From positions 163,043,884-163,107,883 of the forward strand of contig NC_061114.1 of assembly GCF_002878395.1 (NCBI RefSeq): 64,000 nucleotides of DNA. Reading direction: 5' to 3'. The translations under genes were made by a program, and so were the position numbers. The DNA comes from Capsicum annuum. Taxonomy: Eukaryota; Streptophyta; Magnoliopsida; Solanales; Solanaceae. The notes under the pieces are model-generated. The model saw only the letters and a program-made list of their open reading frames with translations. It made no database searches and was not told the origin of the DNA. Of this stretch, positions 12,735 through 25,001 are shown in pieces; the first letter of the stretch is position 1; every line of letters starts with the position of its first letter.

Positions 12735-14830
12735 GATGACTTCGGGGAAAGAAAGTAGTTATCGAAGAAGACACACCTCCAAAAGTGCTAAAATGGAAGA
12801 TTCCCCGTACCTCACCAGCCTATTTATTGTCCCAATCTGAAGATGACGGTGATAATAATAATGAAGAGGTTGAATCTAGCTCTGAAAAAGATGGTAACAA
12901 CAAAGAATTTAACTCTAGTTTGGGAGAAGAAACTGATGAGAGTAACAGTGAGGAGAATCTGACACCGATTAAAATACAGCCACCACCACCACAACCTCAA
13001 ATCTTATTATCTATTGAAGTTTCTCTGGTGCCTATCATTAAATGATGGGGGTACCCTCAAATACAGGATACTTATAATAAGGGATTGGTCATAAACCCAA
13101 TCACAGGTAACCCTAAGAGGGGGATATATCTGGAGAGAAAATTGACTACAACAGGGATGTTTGAAATGCCTGAGTTTGCAGCTCGATCTAAAAAATATGG
13201 GTTTTAGTGGATGACTACAAATCCTGGGAAATTCAGTCCTGCATTAGTACGGGAGTTCTATAAGTCCTACAGAGGGGAGCTAAAGAGGCTATACCCATAG
13301 GGAAACTTGTGTAAGGGTGGTGAGCAAATCTTTTCTGTGACTATTCAAGAAGTTTGGGTGAACATATTCCCGAGTACTATTTCGAGATTTTTGCACAGAC
13401 CTGATTTCCAACCACCGATGAATATAGTTAAATTGAGTACCGCATGGATGAATTGAGCAAAAAAATAAGAAAACAAATGGGTATGGTAGATAAAATGATA
13501 TATTTCTGGTGGATAGCAAATATTATTACTATCGATAGAGAAAAAGTGAGTTGGGTAGTTGATGGTTCGAGAGTGAATTCACAGCAGATTGCCAAACACA
13601 CACTGAACTTTGAGGCAGAGGCATGGTGAACTCTTTCTCGACATAAACTGTGTCCCATAACTGGGGACAATATTCTCAGTCTAGTCCGTGCAATATTGAT
13701 AGCAGGACTCATGTCTGGGTATGAGTTCGATGTGGCATAGTTTATTTCTAAAAAGATACGTGACCTAGTAGTGGTCAATGAGAAAGTGATTTTGAATTCC
13801 CATACTTGCTGACACAGATATTCTTGGAGTCACGTTTTCTAGAACTTCCAAAAATAGATCAATTTATTGAGCTGAAGAACACCACTGATTTGGGGTTGAT
13901 TCAGGATGCAGCGAAGCCTATGACTAGGCAGGCAAAGCAAGGAGAAACATTGCTAGGTGAGGCTCTTCAAAACATGAATGCAAGTACTGTGGATGTTGGA
14001 TTCATCGAGTATACTCCTATTAAGGGGGCCATTTGAGGCCCAGCCTTTTGATGCAGCTGGTACTCCAGTACTCCTACTCCCCCACAGATTACAGCACCAT
14101 ATCCATCCAAGTTTAGATCAATTCTGATAGTTTTGTGGTGATTACACGGGCTATATGGAATGCTGTTATAAAAATATTGAGCACCTTAGAAAAAAATATA
14201 TGGTTGATTGAAGTGGGAGTAAAACCCTGGGTTGATAACAGACTTGATGAGCAAAGCACAAGGGAACCAAGAAAGTTGGATGTTTTTGAGCTGAGGATCA
14301 CTCACCATCTTTGAGGTGTTCAAGCTCCTGATTTAGTAGGAGTTTAGGTTGAAATAGCCAAGTTACAGAGGTTGGTGAATGAGTTACACGAGAGGCCAGT
14401 TTTCTACATATCGTTTCTTACTGAGATTAAGTCAGAAGGAGAGGTTAAAAATATTTAGAGTGTTGGAATTGAAGACTAAGAAAGGAATAAGAAGAAAATA
14501 ACAAAAGAAAGACATTAAGTATTGAAGAGGAAAACATTGAAGCATCAAAAAGAGCAAGTGTGCAGAGCGAGAAAGATCAAGAAAGGAGGGTCCAAAAGAT
14601 GGCGGTGGGGGCTAGTAGTTTGTGACCAGCTGAAGATGCTAAAATACATAATGATTTAGTTCCACTTCCTGATCCACCACTGAGCACACCAACTACAACC
14701 AGTGCCACGACTGTAGAGACGGTCCCGACAGCTGATGGGATTACTATGAGGAGAGTGGGGCCCAATCTGAGGGTCCCTTTAATGAACTGGTGTGAGTTGG
14801 CGCCCAAGTATGTCCTCGATCCCTAGTTTA
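12735..14830 (+). pseudogene. Athila-1 env-like ORF pseudogene
   Basis: A start codon at 12735 opens a different frame. The recognisable protein is in the frame at 12758-13045: an acidic, Ser/Asn-rich segment of about 85 codons followed by a poly-Pro stretch. Later pieces read NPGKFSPALVREFYKSYRG (13218-13276) and FLHRPDFQPP near 13395. These belong to the plant-transposon protein domain found at the third ORF position of Athila elements. A matching domain occurs in Athila-2 at 60440-60880. Further fragments run to about 14815. Many stops and shifts are present. The domain's function is unknown; it is called env-like from its position only. Confidence 0.7.
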
Positions 14831-15323
14831 CATTGCTACATGCACTGGGGGCAGTGCATAGGTTTTAGTTGGGGATAGAGTGTACCACAGTCGCCATGAG
14901 TTATGGTTGACGTGTCTTAAAACCCATAGGTCACAGTCTGAATAATGAACTGTCATGTATGGATGTGTTTTGTGATGCTTAAATGAGGAGAACAATGCGC
15001 ATAGGTTGTCGATAGTTTTGTGCTAATGTGTGCTAATTAATTCTAGTTGAAAAATTTATACCCCCTAAAAATTTTTGTGATAAACTGTGTGGTCTGTATG
15101 CGCATAAACTGTTGAGAACCCCTTAATGGAAATAGAATTAGGAACGAAATAACTATGGAATGTATGTGTATGAACTGGATAAGTAGTGACTGACAATGTG
15201 ACCCTGTACAAAGTGAGTGTGAGGTGTTACTTAGTTTTCAGTGTGTATGGAGTTCAAAACTTGCCCGACTGCTTTTGCCTAGAATGTAGTAGGTTGGGGT
15301 AGGAAATGATCATAGGCCATAAT
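14831..15323 (+). other. Athila-1 3' untranslated region, left part
   Basis: This stretch has no supported ORF and follows the env-like region. It is cut at 15323 by insertion of the Tat element and resumes at 40132. The last five bases are ATAAT, facing ATCAT on the far side of the Tat element, which gives a target duplication with one mismatch. Confidence 0.7.
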
Positions 15324-18300
15324 TGACACCTAATTTTTACCCTCTACAACTAAGTTTAAATTTGAGTTTCTTAGATTTTAAATAAAATTATAATATTTAT
15401 GCATGTAATTTTTTTAAAGTAGCGATTATATAGTTTCGTACTTATGAAATTGTATAAATTTGTTACTTAAAAAAATTAATTTATGAAAAAATAAATTTTA
15501 ATCAAAGGCTATCTTAAAAATGAATATAAATCGATAAAGTCTTGATCTAAATATATTTCGTTGTCAAAAATAATTTTTGTGAAAAGTATGTGTTTGATTT
15601 TATTTAATCGAGAAACTCAGAATTAAATTGGGTATTAATTTGTGTCGAATTACAATTTAGTTTAACCAACTTATTAAATTTATTCAAAATTGAAATCAAA
15701 TTGATTACAATTGCAATGCGATTGATTGGTTTATTGTCAAATTGATCAAAAATTAAAGGGGTGGCTAAATCCTAATTTAGTTGGGGTTATCTTTAAATAA
15801 CCCCAAAGTCCTTTTAATTTTTCAGTCCCATTCCCTTTAAAATCAATTTGCCCAGGCCCAAAATTGACTGGAAATCCTCCAGCCCTAACTTCATAGCCAG
15901 CAACCAACTACCATTTTCCCCTTCAATATAAACATAACACCAGCCCAAGTACACCACACCCTACCTAGCCCTAACTCCTCAAACTCAACCCACACCCTTA
16001 TAATCTCTCCAATAGCCGACTTATGTACATAAAAGCAACCAAACACCACAAAAAATGTTAACAACAACAGCTCCAACCAAAAACCGTACAACTAATGACA
16101 ACATCACCGGCGTACAAGTAGCCATCAACAACGTCTCGGGACCCAACAACCCCCGTTCTGTACGGCGACCCGAACCTGTGATGATAACGACCCAAACCTA
16201 GCCACCCATTTACCATTTTACCCTCATAGTACATCTATCTTTGGCCAAAAACCAGACACTTTCATTGTGTTTAGTCCTTGACTCACTTTTCAGGTAAAAA
16301 TTACCTACCAAGGTTTCTTTTCTTTGTCTCACTATAGAACTCAAAACACTTAGGAAAAAAGATTTCAATTTGAATTTGACATCCATGATATTTTCCCTCT
16401 AAAAATTCTTCTATAAATAGGTAGTGAGGGATAGGGAAAAGAAGGTTTTGGCAAAAAAAATTGAGGATTCGGGAGGCACATGATTCTAATCCTACGTAAC
16501 CCAAAACGTTCTCAAAGAAACATACTCAAAAACTCAATTTCGATAAAACTTAAACTCCGAAGATTCAGAATTTAAACTCCAGTGGTGAAAGCCCGTCGTC
16601 ATGGCTCTTAATCCCTGTTCGCTGCTCAAAAAAAGGTAAACTCATCATCTTTAACATTTTTTCTACTGGATGTCACTTTATTGCAGTACTTGAACCTTTG
16701 GTGTTTATTGTTATTTTTTGAACGAAATACCCTTAAGCACCAGCTGGAATATTTATTTTGATTTAAATAGCTTTTCTTCCTCTTTTTTGTTATTATTGCT
16801 CATTACTGTTGTTATTTGTTATTAGTTAATGTTGCCAATTTTCCATATAATGTCGTGGTTATTGAAATTTCATGACATTTGTCTTACTTTGAGTAACCGA
16901 GATTTTAAGCAATAGGGTGGGTCTCATTATTTAGTTTAGCATCTAAGATTGTTGAGGAGTATATTTAATATTATCAATTCTCTCTCTGTCCCTTAACATC
17001 TTAGCATTCCATCTATTTCTAATCCTTGTTGGGTTGCCTGCTTTTATTCTTAAAGTGAAGTCATTTTGGTGTTCACTATTCTTTAAGTGAATCATAATTC
17101 ACACCATTCTTATTATTAATATGACTGTCAGGTTCGGTTGGCTAAGCATGGTGTTACACTCCATAATTTTTTGTTGCTTGTATATAAACAAGAAATGGAG
17201 CTGAAATGCAATTAGCTTCGGGAAATTTGTGCGTCATCTAATAAGTTTGGATTTGCAATAAACCTATTGACTCCATAGACGAGTTCTTGTTGAACAATTT
17301 AAATTAAAAGAGCAATAGTAGCTTCTCACTAGTCACACAGGAAAATGAAAAATCAACTAAAAGGTGTTCTAGAGTGTTTCACATTGTTCAAAATTGCCTT
17401 CTATGTTTCTTTGGGTATTTGTTATTTCATTGGTTGATTTTCAATGTTAAAGTTGGATCAAGGCTTATTAATTATTTTCTTACACAGTTCAACAGCCTAA
17501 TTAGATTGCATTCTTTGTTTACTCATTATTATTCTAGTCCACCCTCTCTACTCATTATAAGTATTTATGTCATTTAAAATTTGATATTGTCATGAAATTG
17601 CTACACCCTTTTACTCCATACAAATTGATTCTAGAGTTAATAGCGGATATGTATGAACAAGAAATTTTTACGTGTTGCTTTCTTAACTAGTTATATTAGT
17701 ACTATTTTAATAAATTTTAATCTTTATATATATTTTTTATGCATGTGACACCGACTTGAGTCTCAACAGGGCCAAAGAGGACTACATCTTCTACAAGTCC
17801 AAAATGCCTTTATTTTTGAAGAGACGAGGCTGGTATACACTGGTATACGGTTGATATACAAGGTTTATAGGTTAAAGGCGGCGGGTATAAGCCAAGATAC
17901 GATGTACTGTAAAGCTAGGAGTAAGTATACAAGGTTCTACACGCTAATATACAGAATATATACAAAAAAATGCAAAAAAAAAAAAAGGGTTGGTGTACAT
18001 TTTGTATACACTTTAGGAAATGGACTCAAAGTCCATAACTCAAAAGTCCACAAAAAGAAGGGGCAGCTTTGTTGATGGATCAATTAAGGGCCCAATTTTA
18101 ATTCTTGCATTATTTTTGTAGCTTGTATTATTTATTTGTGTTCGCTAACATTTTAATCAATTAACCTAAAAAAATTCTCTAAAAGTGTTGTTATTTTATT
18201 TTATCTTAGTTTTCTTTTATTTAATTCATAATTTCTTTTTTTTTCACCTAATTTTTCTTGTCTAAAAATGGATTAAATCGTCTCCTTCGGATTTTTTTAC

Positions 18301-18960
18301 AAGTCTTTAAAAATTAAACGCTTTATTTCAAAATTGTATTTGATTTGTTCACGTAACTAGAGTCTATTTTGATTAAATTTTCCCCAAACCCAAGAGACTA
18401 ATTTGTTTTGAAAATTAACTTTTCAAAAATTAGCGAAGCCTTTTTAATTTAATACTCTCCTAATATTTTTTCAAAGCTATTATCGATAACATAATCGATA
18501 TTTTTATAACAATCAATAATAAGAAAATAACTTCATAATCTTCCTCTTTTTTACAAAAGCAAAATTCATCTTCCTCTTAAGTCTGAAAAATTACAACTTA
18601 GTTTAATACAAGTAGAATGTTTCTCATTGGAATAAATAATCGTCTTTTAAAATGTTTAAATAAATAATTTTAATATTTTATGTAAAATCAAGTCTTTGAG
18701 AAAATTATCCACTTTTAGTTAGTGAAGTTAGTTCTATTTGGTAAACCGTTTTAAACGGATGCTCCTAAGTGCCTTAAAAACCTTCTTAGGTAGTTAATTG
18801 AATCCTTACCTAGCTATTTTAAGTTTTTTCTTGATTTTTTATATAAAAATCAAGCGGCGACTCTGTAAGTTTATTAAAATTATTTTGAAATTTTCTCAAA
18901 TCTTTTGAAATAGTTTTAAAGAGGTCAAAACCATTTTCTTGCCAAAAAAGGGATAAAACA
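15324..18960 (+). mobile_element. Tat/Ogre-like element, 5' LTR
   Basis: The LTR starts TGACACCTAATTTTTACCC and ends GGGATAAAACA. It is followed by a tRNA-Arg-type primer site. The 3.6-kb length fits the Tat/Ogre lineage. A TATA box (TATAAATA, 16412-16419) sits after a CTAAAAATTCTT stretch and gives a predicted start near 16445. A segment at 17820-18015 is rich in GTATACA words. The matching 3' LTR starts at 25002 and, without its insertions, ends at 40131. The two LTRs differ visibly at roughly one base in eight to ten in the parts compared by eye. Confidence 0.88.
16412..16419 (+). promoter_or_regulatory. Tat 5' LTR TATA box
   Basis: TATAAATA occurs in CTTCTATAAATAGGTAGTG and is conserved in the 3' LTR at 26105-26112. 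It is the best candidate promoter core of this LTR. Confidence 0.7.
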
Positions 18961-18964
18961 GAAA

Positions 18965-18983
18965 TGGAGACTCTGTTGGGGGA
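18965..18983 (+). promoter_or_regulatory. Tat/Ogre primer-binding site (tRNA-Arg type)
   Basis: TGGAGACTCTGTTGGGGGA lies four bases after the 5' LTR. It resembles the TGGCGACTCCGCTGGGGA-type site complementary to tRNA-Arg that is used by Ogre and related Tat elements. The changed C at position four is probably a mutation. Confidence 0.8.
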
Positions 18984-20209
18984 ACTTAACTACGTTCTAA
19001 CCAATTATTTAAACTAACTTGTTTGACTATTTATTTGGATTTGTAATACTTAAACTGTTTGTTGTTTATGTGTTTAAATTTTCGCAAAACTTAAATTGTT
19101 GCATTTCATGGCATACTTTCATATTTGAATATACAAACTGTTTTGGGGTTTCGTGGATATCTCGGCCCCTATTTATCAATTTTGCAAATGAAGTGTTGGA
19201 AATACGGCAGTTTATTGGCATGTTAGGCATCTGATGGCTATTCGTATTTTCAAACCCAAGTTGTCCACTTGGGAACCTGGTCAAAGCCCAATCTAGATAC
19301 CTAGGATAGAGCAAAACAAAAACTTTTTTAAGGCATGATCCTAGGACGACCCAATACCTGAGGAGGTATTGGGCCCATTAGAATAACTCGCCTTACGTCT
19401 ATTGACCATTAGTCAATAACATATGATCATCCTTTATTTGTTTTAATTGAAGGATATAATTCCAGATTGTACAGACTATTGTCCCTTGAGATAAATTTGG
19501 GGGGCAATGGAACGTCTTACAAATGGCACGTATATCCTTCAGGCTTACCTTTGGCTTGAAAGGTCCCATGTATGCTAGGACACGTAATAACTGTTTATGT
19601 GCTAAAGTATTTTATTGATTTGCTTTGTCTATATTTTCTTGATCTGTGTATTTAAATTCCATATCTTTGGTTTTAAACAAGACTAGTCCATTATTCTATT
19701 TCAAAATCTTAGAGAATTATAGGCATATAAGACTCAAAATTTAAACCCTTTCAAAATACCCTTAAGAGTCCATCAATTATATTCCTTTCAATTTACCCCA
19801 CGTTTTATTAAAAATTTTATAAGGTCATTGTCCAATTCACATTGACCATGTTGCTCTTACAATTCGTTACTCTCGCACTCAATTATAATTAGAGTTATCC
19901 AGATGTTCTATTAATGAAAAGACCATGTTGTCTTCAAAAGAGCTTTCCGAATAAACCTTTCAGAACGTTTATTTGTAAACACCAATTTCTCCGAATTACT
20001 TTGTTCTTTCTAATTCAAAATCCATCAAATGATCAAATTTCTGATATTCAGTCACCTTTTTCAACGCATCCTATTTTTTTGAATTTTGGACTAGTTTGCT
20101 TCAAAACAACTATATGTCATTTGTATCGTATATTATTTTGGTTAATTATTATGATCACAAACTAACACTTTTACCTTTTGAGTGTTTTTCTTTTCTTTTA
20201 GAGAGAGGC
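18984..20209 (+). other. Tat leader region without recognisable gene
   Basis: This 1.2-kb stretch lies between the primer site and gag. No supported coding frame is seen; the open frames at 19019-19234 and 19914-20165 have no recognisable motif. A perfect hairpin (CCCAATACC, six-base loop, GGTATTGGG) lies at 19350-19373 and could be an RNA packaging or dimer structure (inference). Confidence 0.55.
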
Positions 20210-21975
20210 TGACTTGTGTTGGTAGTCAAACTTGCCCGCTTCACAAAGATAAAGAGTAATCGCTGGCAGAACATCAGAATTTCACATGGTCTAAGGTCAA
20301 GAAAGCAACTACAAATTCGTCAGTTATTGCTTAGGCTAATAGAAGGACTCGTTCAACTATGGATCCTAGTTTGATTAACACAAATACTTTATTCGAGTCA
20401 GTTCCCATCTTCTCTGTGGCAATGGACCCGAGTGCCTCAATAAGAAAAGAAATAACCTCAGAGCTCGTTGCTAATTTGGAGCAACAAATTTCTGAGCTAA
20501 GGCTCATGGTGAGAAAAGTAGAACACCTTCTCAGACTCGTCCAAATATGACTCTGCCTACTGATGCTCGACAAAAGGGACCTATGTTTTCAAGATCGGGA
20601 GGAGCTGAGCAGGAAGGTAATTGTACTCATATTTCTTAGAATGCCCCTTCTGGGTATACATTTGTTCCTCCAAAGGTTCAGAACATATCCTTATCACACC
20701 ATGCTCCACCAGTGTATACCTATGCTACCGCCCAACCAGTAACAGTAAATCAAGGGTTATACCACTTAGATGTTAATCATTATGTTGAAACAGATATTGA
20801 GCTGAGAATGTACAATAATGAGACAGTGAACAGAAAGCTCAAGGTATTGTAAGATGTAATGAGAAACCTTAGGGGGCTTGGGAATAACCAAAGTGTAAAG
20901 TATGAAGAGTTGTGTGCATTTCCCGAGATCGAGTTGCCTCCTGGTTATAAGATCCCAAAATTTGAAAAGTTTGACGGGTCTAAAAATTCTTTCTTTCATT
21001 TAAAAACTTATTGTGAAAAGTTGATTGGTGTGGGAAAGAATGAAGGGATACGGGTCAATCTATTTAGTCAAATCTTGAGTGAAAAGGCTCTAGAATGGTA
21101 CGCTAAACAAGATGTGGCCAAATGGCGCAATTGGGATGACTTGGCCAATGTTTTTGTAGATTACTACAAGTTTTATGTTGATATCATTCCTGGAAGGATC
21201 TTTATCAAAAAGCTAAGGTAGAGATCAAATGAGAATTTTCATGAATATGCCATACGCTGAAGAGGAGAAGCGACCAGGGTACATCCCCCTATAGAAGAAG
21301 CTGAAATGATCAATTACTTCATCCATGCAATAAATTTAGAATATTTTTATCGCATGGTAACAATGACTGGAAAATATTTATTGAAATTGTCAAGACTGGA
21401 GAAAATGATTGAGGATGGCCTCAAGACAAGAAGGATAATAAATTTGACAGAACTGCAATAAACTCATAAGAGCTTCCAGACTAACTCTTTCAAAAATGGG
21501 AAGAAAAAAAAGAAGAAAGTAATAGGAGTGATGACTCAAGAAAATTCTTCCAACTAAAAGCAACCTCCTCAATATCAACCCAATGCTTAACATGCTCACT
21601 ATACGATCTTCGATGCACAAGCAACATATCATGCTCAACCTCCACCATAAAGCTACCAAAATAATTCTCCTCGTGCCAATCATGAAAGGAAGCCTCCCAA
21701 AATTTTCACGTCATTGGCAGAATCTCTTACCCAACTTTTTAAAAAGTTAAAAGAAGCAAAACTACTTTATCCAGTGGAGGGAAAGCCTGTGAACACTTCT
21801 TCTAATTGGTATGATCCAAACAAGCGATGTGCTTACTATTCTGGAGTCGTTGGACATGATACAGGAAAATATATCACTCTCAAGCACAAAATTTAGGATT
21901 TGAATGACAACAAGGTGATAACGCTTGAAGAAGCTCTGGATAATGTTAACAACAATCCATAGCCTGGCCACAAGA
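20210..21975 (+). pseudogene. gag: Tat/Ogre-like gag pseudogene
   Basis: The Tat capsid protein is readable with few frame changes. An N-terminal coiled-coil-like stretch with ANLEQQISELRLMVRK is at 20475-20520. The capsid core at 20859-21221 includes PPGYKIPKFEKFDG, HLKTYCEKLIG, a segment ending ALEWYAKQ, and WRNWDDLANVFV. A further capsid stretch with an HEYA motif follows at 21240-21330. A zinc-knuckle-like end reads RCAYYSGVVGHDTGKY (21827-21871), where the last metal ligand is lost. Stops occur at about ten sites, many where Gln or Trp is expected. No pol follows, so the element was probably mobilised by proteins of another Tat element. Confidence 0.85.
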
Positions 21976-23284
21976 AGTAATCATTGGCACCATCAATTAG
22001 AAGAATAATGAATTTTCCTCAAAAGGCACACTTCTAGCGTCCTTCATTTGGATGTTGTTATTTTCTTTTCTTATAATCGTACTTTCTCATTTTATTTCCT
22101 TGTACTTATATTCTGTCATTTTATTTCTTGGTAATCGCACTTTTAGTTGTAATGAACTACGTTCGACTCGATTTCCCTTGTGAATTACGTAGGAGGCCTG
22201 TATTGGCTACGATCACGTTATCAATTTTATTTTATGAACTATGCTTGACCTGAATTCCCAAGAATGGAATACGTAGGTGGCCTATGTCGGCTTTTGTCAA
22301 TCCCTCGAAAGATTTATCATTTCATGTTATGTTAGAACTACCTTTCCTACCTCAATAAAATGCATAGGTGACACACTAGTTCGATCATATTTCCCGTAAC
22401 ATTTTCATAAAAACTATGACAAAATTTATTAGAAAAACTCAAAAATTCATCAAAGAATACTTTCCCAAGTTAAATAAAGATGATATTGAAGCATGTAACT
22501 AGGGCAGAAATTTTTGAGAAGGTCTCGAAAATCTCACAAGACTTGGCATTTGCTACAAAGTTGAAAATCAGACGTTGCTGAACTTGAGATGGGGGCATAA
22601 TTTTTGTTCTCTATGCTTAAAGTACTCTACATCAAAAACGATTCAAGTATTTTTTCCATTTTAAACTAGGGCGGAATTTTTGAAAAGGTCTCAAAAATTC
22701 TATATTAAACAAATGTCACAAGTTACAAGAAAGTTCAAAAGTCATAGACTGGAGCAGAATTTTTTAGGAGGACCCTCAAAAATTCCACAAAAATTGTACT
22801 TCAAGATCAGAAAAGTTTACAAATTAATGATCAACAAGGTACATCAGGAGAGCAAGGCAATTCCAACACAGTCAGTCTCTCAAAACTAATAATTTGTGTT
22901 TGGATGCAGGAACAATGAAGTCACAAAGTTGACAATGTTAAGCATGACAAAGGGCATTATCAGACCCACACAAAACAAAGCGACAATAAATTGGATAACT
23001 TTTCTCCCTATTTTACTCTTGATTTATGTTTGTATTACTTCGTTATGTTTTCTACCACTTTCTCTGATTTTACGGGAAAATAATCAAGCATAATGACGAA
23101 GATATGGAGATATTATCCAGACTACTATCTCTAAATCATCATGAGTGACGTTATCCAAGATCACCTCTAATAAATAATGCAAAGTATCCTTTCAAAGTTT
23201 GAGGATTCAATCCAGAAGCTCAGGACAGGCACAAATCCTTTAAAGGACTCCTGATTCAAAGAATGCAGCTTAATGAATCAACTT
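21976..23284 (+). other. Tat non-coding region with diverged repeats
   Basis: No pol gene is found where a full Tat element would have one. The sequence holds Tat 3'-region motifs: an AACTACGTTCGACTCGATTTCC block (22154) and variants of GAATACGTAGGTGGCC (22184-22285). Three diverged copies of a GCAGAAATTTTTGAGAAGGTCT-like unit start near 22501, 22668 and 22750. The ORFs here are short and show no motif. Confidence 0.6.
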
Positions 23285-24030
23285 CTATATTTGTGTCATT
23301 CACCCTTACAAAAGGACACATCTCATTTAGGTCCTCCACCCTTTCAAAAGGACACATCTTATTTAGTTCAACCAGTCTTTATAAAGGACATATCTTATTA
23401 TATTTGGGTTATCACCCCAATCAAAGTGACACATTATATTCAATGTTGGTCGTCTGCCTTTCAATGAGACTCGTTGGGCTGTCACCCTGTTCAAAGTGAC
23501 ATGTCACATTCAATAATGGTCGTCCTTCTTTCAATCGGACACATTAGGATGTCACCCCTTTCAAAGTGACATGTTACATTCAAGATAGATGGCCCGTCTT
23601 TCAACGAGATATATTGGGTCGTCACCCCCGTTCAAAGTGATATGTTACATTGAATATTAGTTGTCCACCTTTCAATGGTACACATTAGGTCGTCACCATA
23701 TTCAAAGTGACATTTTACATTTAAAATAGGTGTCTTGTCTTTCAACAGGACACATTGGGTTGTCACCCTCATTTAAGTAGCAACATTCAATATAGGTTGT
23801 CCGTCTTTCAATGAGATATGCTGGGCCTTCTCCCGATCAAAAATGACATATTATATTAAAGATAGGTCGTTCTCTCTTCAATGAGACACATTGAGTCATC
23901 ACCCTCATTCAAGTGGCACGTTACATTTTCAATGAGACACGTTGGACCCTCACTCTATTTAAAGTGGCATATCACATTCAAAATAGGCCATCCGCCTTTT
24001 ATAAGGTGTATTGATCGTCACTCCATTCAA
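23285..24030 (+). repeat. About 70-bp tandem repeat array in the Tat 3' region
   Basis: Units containing TCAATGAGACACATTGGGT, then GTCACCC, TTCAAAGTGACATG and TAGGTCGTCC recur with starts near 23461, 23531, 23601, 23672, 23742, 23808, 23878, 23929 and 23999. Spacing is mostly 70 bp, with one unit of 66 and one of 51. The left end (23285-23400) has a shorter subrepeat of about 40 bp built on AAAGGACACATCT. Such arrays are known in the 3' untranslated part of Tat elements and can seed satellite DNA. Confidence 0.85.
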
Positions 24031-24983
24031 AGTAGTTGTGCAAATTGGTTTAACTATCTCAGAATAGCATGTTCAAACAGGTTTTCACTAATTTACATTT
24101 ATGTAATACTACATTTGCAACTAATCATTTGTTTGAGATCTTGTCGAGAGCATCCAAAATTATGAAATTGTCAAATCAAAACCACAGGTGTAGATGACTC
24201 CAAAAAGGAAGCAGCACAACGTGAAACTTTTTCTTAACAGCGAACTGGGACATAGTCTGAAAAAGAATTTCAAACTCTTTGGACGCGACCTGAAGGACAA
24301 CTTGCACCACCATCAAACCGCATCCCTATCAGAAGGCATGCGGGTATTTTGAGATATCTTTGGTTTCGATTTCACCTCTAGGGCAATTCGAAACTCGCAC
24401 CAGAGGTAGACTTCCTCTTCTTCAAAATTCGAGTGACAACACGCCTAGAGCTTTGGAAATTATATCCATGTAGCTCTTAATTGCGAGTATAAGGGGACCC
24501 ATATTCGTAATTGAGATAATTACAAGTCTCTTTTCCATAACTCAATGTATTTGTCACTCATCCCAAGATAAAAATTGTCTAAAATAAAAGACTATCTTTT
24601 TCACTGATCAGGTTGAACTACAAGCAGTCTGATTTCCTAAATCATTGGGATATGTAGGTTGGGCTCTATATAGAAAACTTGACTGCTTTCCAACCTTCCC
24701 CCAATCCTCTTATTCCCTAGTTTTTCAATATCATCAAAATTTAAAAATTAAGATAGCTTGTGAATTCTATGAAAATCGTGTTTAAAATCAAGCGTTTTGA
24801 ACGACAAGTGGCCTGAGTTCTCATGTAACCTGAGGCATGTAGGTAATCCAATACCGGGGCCCAGCCATAACTCCACAGAAATTATGCGAAAAACAACTTC
24901 TTTTGAGAAACTAATTTGTGATCGGACAAAAATTAGGAATGTCAAACTCCCTTTGCCTAGGGTTACTTGCATCCACCCTACCT
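24031..24983 (+). other. Tat 3' untranslated region
   Basis: No supported gene. A GGGATATGTAGGTTGGGCTC stretch (24647-24666) is a known style of Tat 3' motif and echoes the ACGTAGG blocks near 22190 and 22275. The sequence leads into the polypurine tract. Confidence 0.55.
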
Positions 24984-24996
24984 AAAGGGAGGGGCA
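24984..24996 (+). promoter_or_regulatory. Tat polypurine tract
   Basis: AAAGGGAGGGGCA lies five bases before the 3' LTR start (TGACACC, 25002). It is the plus-strand primer site expected at this position. Confidence 0.8.
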
Positions 24997-25001
24997 ATTA
25001 T

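Noticed and set aside
13428..13778. 116-codon minus-strand open frame
   Set aside because: It lies antisense to the Athila-1 env-like region and has no motif of its own.
17820..18015. GTATACA-rich stretch as a possible separate element
   Set aside because: It is present in both LTRs of the Tat element and has no borders of its own.
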